The position numbers and the translations under genes were made by a program. Of a stretch of DNA of 64,000 nucleotides, positions 24,670-32,276 are shown piece after piece (the first letter of the stretch is position 1; every line of letters begins with the position of its first letter). The stretch comes from Flavobacteriales bacterium UBA6693 (lineage in GTDB: Bacteria; Bacteroidota; Bacteroidia; Flavobacteriales; Weeksellaceae), in NCBI GenBank assembly GCA_002454815.1, contig DKJL01000010.1, positions 197,972 to 261,971 on the forward strand, in the 5' to 3' direction. The notes under the pieces were generated by a model that did not search any database, was not told the origin of the DNA, and saw nothing but the letters and a program-made list of their open reading frames with translations.

Positions 24670-25188
24670 ATGGCAAAAATCAGAGACACAAAATCGTTCA
24701 TGCGGATTACGCACCGCTATTTAGGGTATTTCGCGGCCGGCATTATGGCAGTGTACTCGCTCAGCGGCGTGCTGCTAATTTACCGGGATACCAATTTCCT
24801 GAAGAAAGAAAACAAATATGAAGTGGTTTTGAAGCCCAATATGACCGATAAAGAACTGGCCAAGGAAATTAAAATGAGAAACGTGGAATTCGAACCGGGA
24901 GCCGGACCGGTAAAAACTTTCAAAGACGGTTCTTACAACGAAGCTACCGGCGAAGCAAAATATACCAAAATGCAGCTGCCTCCCGTTTTGGAGAAGTTTA
25001 ACCAACTGCACAAATCAACTTCTACCCATCGCTACGCGTCGCTGAACACCGTCTTCGGATTCACGCTTTTCTTTTTCGTGATTTCCTCTTTTTGGATGTT
25101 TAATTTTAAATCTAAAGCCTTCCGTCGCGGCATGATCTATGCGGGCATCGGTTTCGTCCTGGCGGTGATCATGGTTTTCTTTCAGTAG
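24670..25188 (+). CDS. PepSY-associated membrane protein
   Basis: A 172-residue protein with three hydrophobic segments: about 17-38 (YFAAGIMAVYSLSGVLLIY), about 124-142 and about 148-170. Between the first two lies a periplasmic PepSY-like region (EVVLKPNMTDKELAKEIKMRN). An H-R-Y-L motif precedes helix one, as in PepSY-TM proteins linked to iron uptake, where larger relatives reduce siderophore-bound iron. This version is much shorter than the usual four-helix reductases of about 370 residues. Being just downstream of the siderophore receptor, a role in iron release or transport is plausible but not shown by sequence. Confidence 0.78.
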   Translation: MAKIRDTKSFMRITHRYLGYFAAGIMAVYSLSGVLLIYRDTNFLKKENKYEVVLKPNMTDKELAKEIKMRNVEFEPGAGPVKTFKDGSYNEATGEAKYTKMQLPPVLEKFNQLHKSTSTHRYASLNTVFGFTLFFFVISSFWMFNFKSKAFRRGMIYAGIGFVLAVIMVFFQ

Positions 25189-25215
25189 CGACCGAATTAT
25201 ATTTAAATAAAAATA

Positions 25216-25258
25216 GCGGTAAAACTGCCGCGGGAATTTCACTGCAAATATTTACCGC
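25216..25258. repeat. Inverted repeat downstream of the PepSY gene
   Basis: GCGGTAAA (25216-25223) and TTTACCGC (25251-25258) are perfect 8 bp arms with a 27 nt middle. The element could close the iron operon transcript. There is no T-run on the plus strand, so a terminator role is unsure. Confidence 0.45.
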
Positions 25259-25286
25259 AAAAAGAAGCTACACGCAAAAATTTAGT

Positions 25287-25294
25287 TATCTTTG
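25287..25294 (+). promoter_or_regulatory. -7 box of the rpsP-rimM operon
   Basis: TATCTTTG matches TAnnTTTG. Transcription near 25300 leaves a leader of about 42 nt that contains a small GGGA/TCCC hairpin (around 25311-25325) close to the rpsP start. Confidence 0.6.
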
Positions 25295-25341
25295 CACCCT
25301 TAATATTTAACTGGGACGAGTTCCCGAAAATTCAAACAATT

Positions 25342-26055
25342 ATGTCAGTAAAAATCAGATTACAAAGACACGGTAAAAAAGGCAAACCTTTTTTCCACAT
25401 CGTAGTGGCCGATGCCAGAGCGAGCAGAGATGGTAAATTCATCGAAAAAATCGGTACCTACAACCCGGTCGTAAATCCGGCGGTAATCGAACTCAACGTT
25501 GACGCGGCTGTAAAATGGCTGAACAACGGTGCACAGCCAACGGATACTGCAAGAGCGATCTTGTCGTACAAAGGCGCTCTTTACAAAAAACACCTTCAGG
25601 GTGGTGTAGCTAAAGGTGCTTTTGATCAGGCTGAGGCAGATACCCGTTTCAACACGTGGCTGGAAGGCAAAGAACAACAGGTTCTTGGTAAAAAAGACAA
25701 CTTGGCAAAATCGAAAGAAGAAGCCAAAAAAGCAGCCTTTGACGCAGAAAGTAAAGTAAACCAGGCAAGACTGGACGCTGCAGCGAAAATCGAAGCAGAC
25801 GCGAAAGCAGAAGCAGATGCGAAGTTAGCAGAAGAAAAAGCGGCTGAGGAAGCTAAAGCTGCTGAAGAAGCTGCCGCCAATGCACCTGCAGAAGAAGAAA
25901 CTGCTGACGAAAAAACGGTAGCCCAAACCGTAGCAGAATCGATCGGTGAGGCCGCAGCGGTAATCGCTGACGTGGTCGATACCGTGAAAGATACCGTTGC
26001 TGATGTTACTGAAAAACTTACCGGAAACGGCGAGGAAGAAGAATCTAAGGCGTAA
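25342..26055 (+). CDS. rpsP: 30S ribosomal protein S16 with long acidic/alanine-rich C-terminal tail
   Basis: A 237-residue S16. The first 80 residues or so are canonical: SVKIRLQRHGKKGKPFFHIV, ARASRDGKFIEKIGTYNP, and ALYKKHLQGG. Typical S16 is only about 80-90 residues. Here a tail of about 150 residues follows, very rich in Ala, Glu, Lys and Asp, first as a predicted long helix (KAAFDAESKVNQARLDAAAK) and then acidic to the end. Flavobacterial S16 proteins are known to be extended; the tail's function is not established. It is followed by rimM after 15 nt, a natural partner because RimM acts in 30S maturation. Confidence 0.95.
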   Translation: MSVKIRLQRHGKKGKPFFHIVVADARASRDGKFIEKIGTYNPVVNPAVIELNVDAAVKWLNNGAQPTDTARAILSYKGALYKKHLQGGVAKGAFDQAEADTRFNTWLEGKEQQVLGKKDNLAKSKEEAKKAAFDAESKVNQARLDAAAKIEADAKAEADAKLAEEKAAEEAKAAEEAAANAPAEEETADEKTVAQTVAESIGEAAAVIADVVDTVKDTVADVTEKLTGNGEEEESKA

Positions 26056-26070
26056 TAAAACAGCACCGTT

Positions 26071-26613
26071 ATGCGGAAAGAAGATTGCTATTTTTTAGGA
26101 AAAATCACGCGCAGACACGGTCTTCAGGGAAATGTATTCCTTAAGCTGGATACAGACCAACCTGAAATGTATAATAAACTGGAATCAATATTCGTTGACA
26201 TCAACGGATTATTGGTTCCGTTTTTTATTGCAAAACAATCGTGGAGCAAAGGAGATACGCTCATCATCTCATTCAGGAATTCTACCGAGGCGCTCGTCGA
26301 TCAGGTACTTTCCAAAGACGTGTATCTGCCGCTTTCCACTCTGCCCAAACTCACTGGAAATAAATTCTATTACCACGAGGTTATCGGTTTTGAAATCCGT
26401 GAAGCGGACGGTAAGTCCTGCGGCGTCATCGAATCGGTGAACGACCAAACAGCACAACATTATTTTTTGTTGAAACTTGCTGATAAGCAGGTAATTGTCC
26501 CGATAATTAAAGATTGGATCCTGGAGCTGAACCGTGAGGAAAAATATATTAAAATGGATTTGCCCGAAGGTTTGATGGACGTTTTTTTAGTACCCTCTAA
26601 AAAAGACGAATAA
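26071..26613 (+). CDS. rimM: 16S rRNA processing protein RimM
   Basis: A 180-residue RimM. The N-terminal domain begins with FLGKITRRHGLQGNVFLK, the usual signature of the family. The C-terminal PRC-barrel domain includes YYHEVIGFEIREADGKSCG and VIVPIIKDWILELN. RimM helps assemble the 30S head during 16S rRNA maturation. It is cotranscribed with rpsP (15 nt gap). A strong terminator lies about 70 nt downstream. Confidence 0.95.
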   Translation: MRKEDCYFLGKITRRHGLQGNVFLKLDTDQPEMYNKLESIFVDINGLLVPFFIAKQSWSKGDTLIISFRNSTEALVDQVLSKDVYLPLSTLPKLTGNKFYYHEVIGFEIREADGKSCGVIESVNDQTAQHYFLLKLADKQVIVPIIKDWILELNREEKYIKMDLPEGLMDVFLVPSKKDE

Positions 26614-26679
26614 TCTGTTTTTTTTAAATGTTGCAAAGTCAGGATAATTTAAACTCACGATTATTCACAAAAAAGATTA

Positions 26680-26707
26680 AAAACGCCTTATTATAAGGCG
26701 TTTTTTT
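26680..26707 (+). terminator. Rho-independent terminator of rpsP-rimM
   Basis: AAACGCCTTA, loop TTA, TAAGGCGTTT followed by a T-run. A near-perfect 10 bp stem. Confidence 0.9.
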
Positions 26708-26750
26708 ATTTTAATTTTTTCCGGGCAACAAAGATTACGCCAATTTTTAG

Positions 26751-26758
26751 TAAGTTTG
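26751..26758 (+). promoter_or_regulatory. -7 box of asnS
   Basis: TAAGTTTG matches TAnnTTTG. The resulting leader of about 65 nt contains a bulged CACC/GGTG-type hairpin around 26770-26795, whose relevance is unclear. Confidence 0.55.
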
Positions 26759-26827
26759 CATAGACCGGTCACCCCGCAATGCAAGCGGTGTCCCGACGAA
26801 TTTCAAAAAATAAACTGACTGCCAAGC

Positions 26828-28273
26828 ATGAGAACGACGATAAAAGAACTACTGGGAGATTACAAAAAACTGCTGCATCACGACATCACCATTTACGGCT
26901 GGGTTCGCGCTTTCCGCTCCAACCGTTTTATCGCGCTGAATGACGGTTCTACCATCAATAACCTGCAGATCGTGGTCGATTTTGAGCAGTTCCCGGAAGA
27001 TGTTTTAAAGAACATCAGTACAGCGACGTCCTTAAAGATCGTGGGCGAGGTTATTGAAAGCCAGGGAAGCGGCCAGAATATCGAGATCATTGCAAAAAAG
27101 ATTCAGGTTTTGGGCGACAATTTCACCGAAGAGCGCGACAGAACGATCCTTCAACCCAAAAAGCATTCACTGGAAGTCTTGCGCGAGCAGGCGCATCTGC
27201 GTTTCCGCACAAACCTTTTCAGTGCCGTCTTCCGGGTTCGCAGCGCGGTGAGTTTTGCCATCCACGAATTCTTTCACCAAAACCAGTTCTTCTACATGAA
27301 CACGCCGATAATTACCGGCGCTGATGCGGAAGGCGCAGGTGAAATGTTTGGCGTCACCAACTTTAATTTAAATGAAATCCCACTCACTGAAGAAGGACAG
27401 ATCGATTTCGAAAAGGACTTTTTTGGGAAGAAGACCAATCTTACCGTTTCCGGTCAGCTAAGCGTGGAAACTGCCATGATGGGCCTGGGCCGCGTTTATA
27501 CTTTTGGACCAACGTTTCGTGCCGAAAATTCCAACACCACGCGCCACTTAGCCGAATTCTGGATGGTGGAGCCTGAGGTGGCCTTCAATAATCTGGAAGA
27601 TAATATCGATTTAGCCGAAGATTTTCTGAAATATGTGATTGGCTACGTTTTAATAAACTGTAAAGATGACCTCGACTTTTTGGATAAACGTTTTGCCGAA
27701 GAACAGAAACAAAAACCTGAAAAAGACCGTGCGTCGGAAGGTTTAATAGAAAAATTGCAGAATGTTATTGAAAAAAGATTCAAGCGTGTTTCCTACACGG
27801 AAGCGATTGATATTCTGCGAAATTCAAAACAGAATAAAAAAGGGAAATTCCAGTTTCCGATAGAAGAATGGGGCGCCGATCTTCAGAGTGAACACGAACG
27901 CTATTTGGTAGAAAAACATTTCGAAAGTCCCGTTGTGCTGTTCGATTATCCGAAAGACATTAAAGCCTTTTATATGAAACTGAACGGCGATGGAAAAACC
28001 GTAGCAGCAATGGACGTACTTTTCCCGGGCATCGGAGAAATTATTGGCGGCTCGCAGCGTGAAGATCAGTTTTCGGTTTTAGAGCAGAAAATGAAAGACA
28101 TGAATGTTGACGCTGAAGAGCTTTGGTGGTACCTCGACACGCGAAAATTCGGGTCGGTGCCGCACGCAGGTTTCGGCCTCGGTCTGGAAAGGCTTGTACT
28201 GTTCGTAACGGGCATGACGAACATCCGCGATGTAATCCCGTTCCCAAGAACGCCGCATAACGCGGAATTTTAA
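26828..28273 (+). CDS. asnS: Asparaginyl-tRNA synthetase
   Basis: A 481-residue class II aminoacyl-tRNA synthetase. An OB-fold anticodon-binding domain occupies residues about 15-110 (ITIYGWVRAFRSNRFIALNDGS). Class II motif 2 appears as FRAENSNTTRHLAEFWMVEPE and motif 3 as GFGLGLERLVLFVTG near the C-terminus. The closing IRDVIPFPRTPHNAEF is typical of AsnRS. The enzyme charges tRNA-Asn. rpoN follows after 66 nt without an obvious terminator between them, so part of its transcription may come from here. Confidence 0.96.
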   Translation: MRTTIKELLGDYKKLLHHDITIYGWVRAFRSNRFIALNDGSTINNLQIVVDFEQFPEDVLKNISTATSLKIVGEVIESQGSGQNIEIIAKKIQVLGDNFTEERDRTILQPKKHSLEVLREQAHLRFRTNLFSAVFRVRSAVSFAIHEFFHQNQFFYMNTPIITGADAEGAGEMFGVTNFNLNEIPLTEEGQIDFEKDFFGKKTNLTVSGQLSVETAMMGLGRVYTFGPTFRAENSNTTRHLAEFWMVEPEVAFNNLEDNIDLAEDFLKYVIGYVLINCKDDLDFLDKRFAEEQKQKPEKDRASEGLIEKLQNVIEKRFKRVSYTEAIDILRNSKQNKKGKFQFPIEEWGADLQSEHERYLVEKHFESPVVLFDYPKDIKAFYMKLNGDGKTVAAMDVLFPGIGEIIGGSQREDQFSVLEQKMKDMNVDAEELWWYLDTRKFGSVPHAGFGLGLERLVLFVTGMTNIRDVIPFPRTPHNAEF

Positions 28274-28339
28274 AATAAATTCAGTATGTTTAGGTGTCTC
28301 CAAAGACCGCATACGAAAACAGAGAAACAGCACTGATAT

Positions 28340-29815
28340 ATGTTAAAGCAAAATCTTCAGATGAAACTGGGGCAAAAGTTGGCCCCGCAGCAAATCCAGC
28401 TCATGAAGCTTATCCAGCTTCACACGTTGGAATTTGAGGAAGAACTTGAGCGCGAGCTAGAGGAAAATCCTGCCTTGGAAAAAGTTCAGGAAGAAAATAA
28501 AGAAGAAGAGTATAGTGCGGAGGAGAACTTCGATGATGACGGTACCGAAACCATCGATACCGATTTCGATGTGAATGATTATATCTTCGATGACGAACCT
28601 GCCTATAAAACGAGTACCAGCAACTATTCTGCGGACGATGAAGAATTTGATAACCAGTCATTACTTACCGAAGGGCAGTCTTTATATGATTATCTTCTGG
28701 AGCAGATCCGTCTTTCCAACATTGAAGGACAGGATCTGGACGTGGCGGAATACCTTATCGGGAATTTGGATAATGACGGTTATCTGCGGCGAGAACTGAA
28801 GCAGATTGTTGACGATCTTGCATTTTCCCAAGGGATTTTCACCACACCGGAAAATGTGCAGGAAGTACTCGAAAACTATGTGCAAAAGCTGGATCCGCCG
28901 GGTGTAGGCGCCCGAAATCTGCAGGAATGTCTGCTGTTGCAGATCGAGAAAAAGGTAAGTTCGGACAAGGCGGTGACTTTGGCGGCCAACATTCTTCGTA
29001 ACCAGTTCGATGCGCTTACCAATAAACATTACAATAAGATCATTCAGAAATACGATATCGAAGAAGAGGATCTTAAAGATGCGATCGAGGTAATTTCCAA
29101 ACTTTCGCCGAAGGTAGGAGGAAATTTCGATACCCAAACTATTACGATCAATAACGAAATCATCCCCGATTTTTTAATTACAATAAAAGACAACGGCGAC
29201 AAAGGCATCGAAGTAATCCCCTCACTTAACAGTAAAAATGCACCTTCTCTGCGGGTTTCAGATGAATATAAAGATATTCTTACCACGTATTCTCACGATA
29301 AGAAATCGCCGGAGCACAAGCAGGCGGCACTTTTTATTAAACAAAAACTGGATGCTGCCAAGTGGTATATTGATGCCATCAACCAGCGGCAGAATACCCT
29401 TTTGCAAACCATTTCTGCCATTGTTAAACTGCAGAAAAATTATTTCATCACGGCCGACGACAAATCGCTCAAGCCGATGATTCTGAAAGATGTCGCCGAT
29501 ATTACGGGATTTGATATTTCTACCATTTCGCGCGTGGTGAAAAGTAAATATGCCGATACCCCCAACGGAATCGTTTACCTGAAAAGTCTGTTTTCAGATT
29601 CACTTACCAATGATGACGGCGAAGAGGTTTCTACCAAAGAAATCAAAACGCATCTTCAGGACGTTATCGCCGCCGAAAATAAACGTAAACCGCTGACTGA
29701 CGATGCTTTGGTAGGTTTATTAAAAGAAAAAGGGTACAATATTGCCAGAAGAACGATCGCGAAATACCGAGAACAGCTGAACATTCCGGTGGCCCGTTTG
29801 CGCAAAGAATTATAG
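28340..29815 (+). CDS. rpoN: RNA polymerase sigma-54 factor
   Basis: A 491-residue sigma-54. Region I is the glutamine/leucine-rich start (MLKQNLQMKLGQKLAPQQIQ), region II is acidic (about residues 45-105), region III holds the core-binding and DNA-binding parts including DVADITGFDISTISRVVKSK, and the RpoN box appears as ARRTIAKYRE near the C-terminus. Sigma-54 needs AAA+ activators bound upstream of its promoters; none is encoded in this window. A strong terminator follows directly. Confidence 0.96.
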   Translation: MLKQNLQMKLGQKLAPQQIQLMKLIQLHTLEFEEELERELEENPALEKVQEENKEEEYSAEENFDDDGTETIDTDFDVNDYIFDDEPAYKTSTSNYSADDEEFDNQSLLTEGQSLYDYLLEQIRLSNIEGQDLDVAEYLIGNLDNDGYLRRELKQIVDDLAFSQGIFTTPENVQEVLENYVQKLDPPGVGARNLQECLLLQIEKKVSSDKAVTLAANILRNQFDALTNKHYNKIIQKYDIEEEDLKDAIEVISKLSPKVGGNFDTQTITINNEIIPDFLITIKDNGDKGIEVIPSLNSKNAPSLRVSDEYKDILTTYSHDKKSPEHKQAALFIKQKLDAAKWYIDAINQRQNTLLQTISAIVKLQKNYFITADDKSLKPMILKDVADITGFDISTISRVVKSKYADTPNGIVYLKSLFSDSLTNDDGEEVSTKEIKTHLQDVIAAENKRKPLTDDALVGLLKEKGYNIARRTIAKYREQLNIPVARLRKEL

Positions 29816-29839
29816 TTAAAGCAAACTTTTAACAACATT

Positions 29840-29865
29840 AAAACGGGTTTTTTGCCCGTTTTTTT
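29840..29865 (+). terminator. Rho-independent terminator of rpoN
   Basis: AAAACGGG, loop of T residues, CCCGTTTT followed by a T-run and then an ATTTAAAT octamer (29866-29873). Confidence 0.9.
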
Positions 29866-29885
29866 ATTTAAATTTTTGATGAACT

Positions 29886-30557
29886 TTAATTTTGCTGTTC
29901 TATCTTTTGCAATTGATGTAGATTTTTTGCCAATCTTCTCAAAATGAAACCATAAACGAGACGGTAATAAATCCAGATCAACAGCACGCTGATTCCCATC
30001 ATCATAACCAACGCAATAATGAAATTCCGTATGCCGGGTGTGGCCAGGTCAATATGTTGATTACTTAAAATCATCAAAGTAAAAGCGCCGAGAATAATGG
30101 TGAAAGTGATGACCAGAATGATATTGGCCAAAATAAAGAGCTGTACCGTTTTTTTGAACCGGATAATCTGAAGTATTAATCTCCGCAAATTTGCCTCTAC
30201 CGAAATCTTGCGGTAATTTTTATAAAAAAAGTAAACGAAAGTTGCGGTCAGTATGAGGCTGACAATTTTCAAACCCAAGTAAAGTTGCGCTAAAGTTTGC
30301 TCGAAAATAATCGTGTCGCGAAGGCCCAGTTGTGCCACCATGTCGCGCAGTTCGCTCGTATCGTCGCCGATAAAAGTATAATAAATATTGGCGGCCAGGA
30401 TAATAGCAAATTCTATGATACTGATAAAGAGGATATATTTCACATAATTTCGCGAAGACTTATTCAGCATCGATTCAATCTGTGTCGTATCATACACCGA
30501 TTTCTTCGACTGGTTTTGCCAGCTAGATTTGAATTGGTCTAAGTCGAATTCAGCCAT
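29886..30557 (-). CDS. Membrane protein coupled to an ECF sigma factor (candidate anti-sigma)
   Basis: A 223-residue protein with a cytoplasmic N-terminus of about 40 residues (FDLDQFKSSWQNQSKK onward) and four hydrophobic segments near residues 40-60, 92-114, 137-163 and 178-200. The gene overlaps the end of the ECF sigma gene by 8 nt (30550-30557), so the two are translationally coupled. No zinc-binding anti-sigma motif (HxxxCxxC) is present and I do not recognise the family. Genes in this position often encode the cognate anti-sigma factor; here that is inference from order and membrane topology alone. Confidence 0.7.
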   Translation of the reverse strand: MAEFDLDQFKSSWQNQSKKSVYDTTQIESMLNKSSRNYVKYILFISIIEFAIILAANIYYTFIGDDTSELRDMVAQLGLRDTIIFEQTLAQLYLGLKIVSLILTATFVYFFYKNYRKISVEANLRRLILQIIRFKKTVQLFILANIILVITFTIILGAFTLMILSNQHIDLATPGIRNFIIALVMMMGISVLLIWIYYRLVYGFILRRLAKNLHQLQKIEQQN

Positions 30558-31044
30558 GTTTCTGCATTAATTCTTTTAAAGTTTTTTTAAGCCGCGTCAT
30601 TTTAACGCGCGCATTGACCTCTGAAATACCCAGGTTGCCGGCGATATCTCGGTAGGGCAGATCGTCAAGATACATAGTGACGATGGCACGTTCTACGTGC
30701 GGCAGCATCTTAATCACCTTGTAAAGGACGGCCACATGATGTTCTTTTTCGTCATCGTCCTCCACGAAATCGGCGTGATGGTATTCCTGCAGTTCGTCGG
30801 TTTGGGGAGATTTCGTTTTTTTCCGAAACAGCGTAATGGCCGTATTTAAGGCAACGCGGTACATCCACGTCGAGATTTTAGATTGCCCTTTGAATGTGTC
30901 GTAAGAACGCCAAAGTTGTAACACGATTTCCTGAAAAAGATCCTGTTCGTCTTCCAGTGTATTGGTATAAAGCCGCGAAACCTTGATGATCAGACCCTGA
31001 TTATCTTTAATGAGTTTAGCAAATTCCTGTTCTTTTACGCTCAA
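30550..31044 (-). CDS. ECF sigma factor
   Basis: A 164-residue extracytoplasmic-function sigma factor. Region 2 includes DEQDLFQEIVLQLWRSYDTF and KISTWMYRVALNTAITLFRK; region 4 is ALVTMYLDDLPYRDIA-like (VERAIVTMYLDDLPYRDIA) then GISEVNARVKMTRLKKTLK. The frame opens at TTG 31044; no in-frame ATG or GTG lies nearby, and an out-of-frame ATG just upstream hits a stop at once, so a TTG start is likely. A near-consensus -7 box TAACTTCG lies upstream on the minus strand. The downstream membrane protein overlaps its end by 8 nt. Confidence 0.9.
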   Translation of the reverse strand: MSVKEQEFAKLIKDNQGLIIKVSRLYTNTLEDEQDLFQEIVLQLWRSYDTFKGQSKISTWMYRVALNTAITLFRKKTKSPQTDELQEYHHADFVEDDDEKEHHVAVLYKVIKMLPHVERAIVTMYLDDLPYRDIAGNLGISEVNARVKMTRLKKTLKELMQKHG

Positions 31045-31151
31045 GAGTACGGCATTTTATAACTCAGCGAAGTTAATTTTTTTTAATGAAAAATTAACTT
31101 TAAAATATTCTGCGCATTTCACAGCGCCGGCAGACCTTAAAGTGAATTTAT

Positions 31152-31159
31152 TATCTTTG
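31152..31159 (+). promoter_or_regulatory. -7 box directly before lptB
   Basis: TATCTTTG matches TAnnTTTG and ends 4 nt before the ATG at 31164, so the transcript would begin at or beside the start codon. Confidence 0.6.
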
Positions 31160-31163
31160 CTGC

Positions 31164-32222
31164 ATGATTCTACGCGGAGAAAATTTAATTAAAGAATACG
31201 GCCCCAAGAAGGTGGTAAAAGGCGTCTCCGTAGAGGTTGCGCAAGGCGAAATTGTCGGCCTTCTAGGTCCTAACGGTGCCGGGAAAACCACCAGTTTCTA
31301 TATGATTGTCGGGCTCGTAAAACCCACCTCCGGCCGGATTTTTCTTGATGATAAAGAAATTACGTCCGACGCCATGTACCGCCGCGCACAGAAGGGAATT
31401 GGCTACCTGGCACAGGAAGCCTCCGTTTTTCGCAAACTTTCGGTGGAAGATAACATTCTTGGCGTCCTGCAGCTTACCAAACTCAGCAAGCGCGAGCAGC
31501 AAAGAAAATGCGATGAGCTGATCGAAGAGTTTTCTTTGGAGCATGTGCGCAAAAACCGTGGCGATTTATTATCCGGTGGAGAACGCCGCCGTACCGAGAT
31601 CGCGCGCTGTCTTGCTACCAGCCCCAGTTTTATTTTACTTGACGAACCTTTTGCAGGCGTTGACCCGATCGCTGTGGAAGATATTCAGAAAATTGTGCGA
31701 AGTTTGGTCGATAAGAATATTGGTATTCTCATTACCGATCACAATGTGCAGCAAACCCTTGCGATTACGCATAAAACCTACATCATGTTCGAAGGGAGAA
31801 TCCTGAAGGAAGGATTGCCACAGGATCTTGCCAACGATCCGCAGGTACGGGAGGCTTATCTCGGCGAAAATTTTGTTTATCAGGATATTCTCAATAAACC
31901 CAAAAAGAGCGCTTACGTTTATAATATCTGGGCTGGGAATTTTGAAAATAAAAGCGATTTTCAACAGTTTGTCAATGAACATTTTCAGGGTGAAGAAGAG
32001 TTGCGGATTCTGTACGGATTTGAAGATATCAGCTTTGCGACCTTGGCGAGTTCGCAGCTGGAACATATTTTTACAGAAGTGGTCGACAAAACGGCGAATA
32101 ACGCTTTCGTACTTCAGAAAAAAACGCTGTCAGACCGATACACACTGGAAGTGGCAGAAAATAATGCGCGCATACTCGGCACCGAGCATCTTCATTACCT
32201 CACCACTTACCTGTTCGATTAA
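31164..32222 (+). CDS. lptB: LPS export ABC ATPase LptB with extra C-terminal domain
   Basis: A 352-residue protein whose first 238 residues are a complete LptB: Walker A GPNGAGKT (35-42), YLAQEASVFRKLSV with the Q-loop, signature LSGGERRR (136-143), Walker B FILLDEPFAGVD and the H-loop ITDHN. LptB drives LPS transport from the inner membrane through the Lpt bridge. LptB normally stops near residue 240. Here about 114 more residues follow (31878-32219) with no similarity to ABC domains, beginning KSAYVYNIWAGNFENKSDF. The frame is continuous with normal codon use, so this is a fusion and not a frameshift. An Imm22-like small-protein fold is one weak possibility. Confidence 0.92.
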   Translation: MILRGENLIKEYGPKKVVKGVSVEVAQGEIVGLLGPNGAGKTTSFYMIVGLVKPTSGRIFLDDKEITSDAMYRRAQKGIGYLAQEASVFRKLSVEDNILGVLQLTKLSKREQQRKCDELIEEFSLEHVRKNRGDLLSGGERRRTEIARCLATSPSFILLDEPFAGVDPIAVEDIQKIVRSLVDKNIGILITDHNVQQTLAITHKTYIMFEGRILKEGLPQDLANDPQVREAYLGENFVYQDILNKPKKSAYVYNIWAGNFENKSDFQQFVNEHFQGEEELRILYGFEDISFATLASSQLEHIFTEVVDKTANNAFVLQKKTLSDRYTLEVAENNARILGTEHLHYLTTYLFD

Positions 32223-32276
32223 TAAAGCGCGGCTGGTCGGCTTTTTGTTCCAATAACGATTTTTCACACCGAGATT

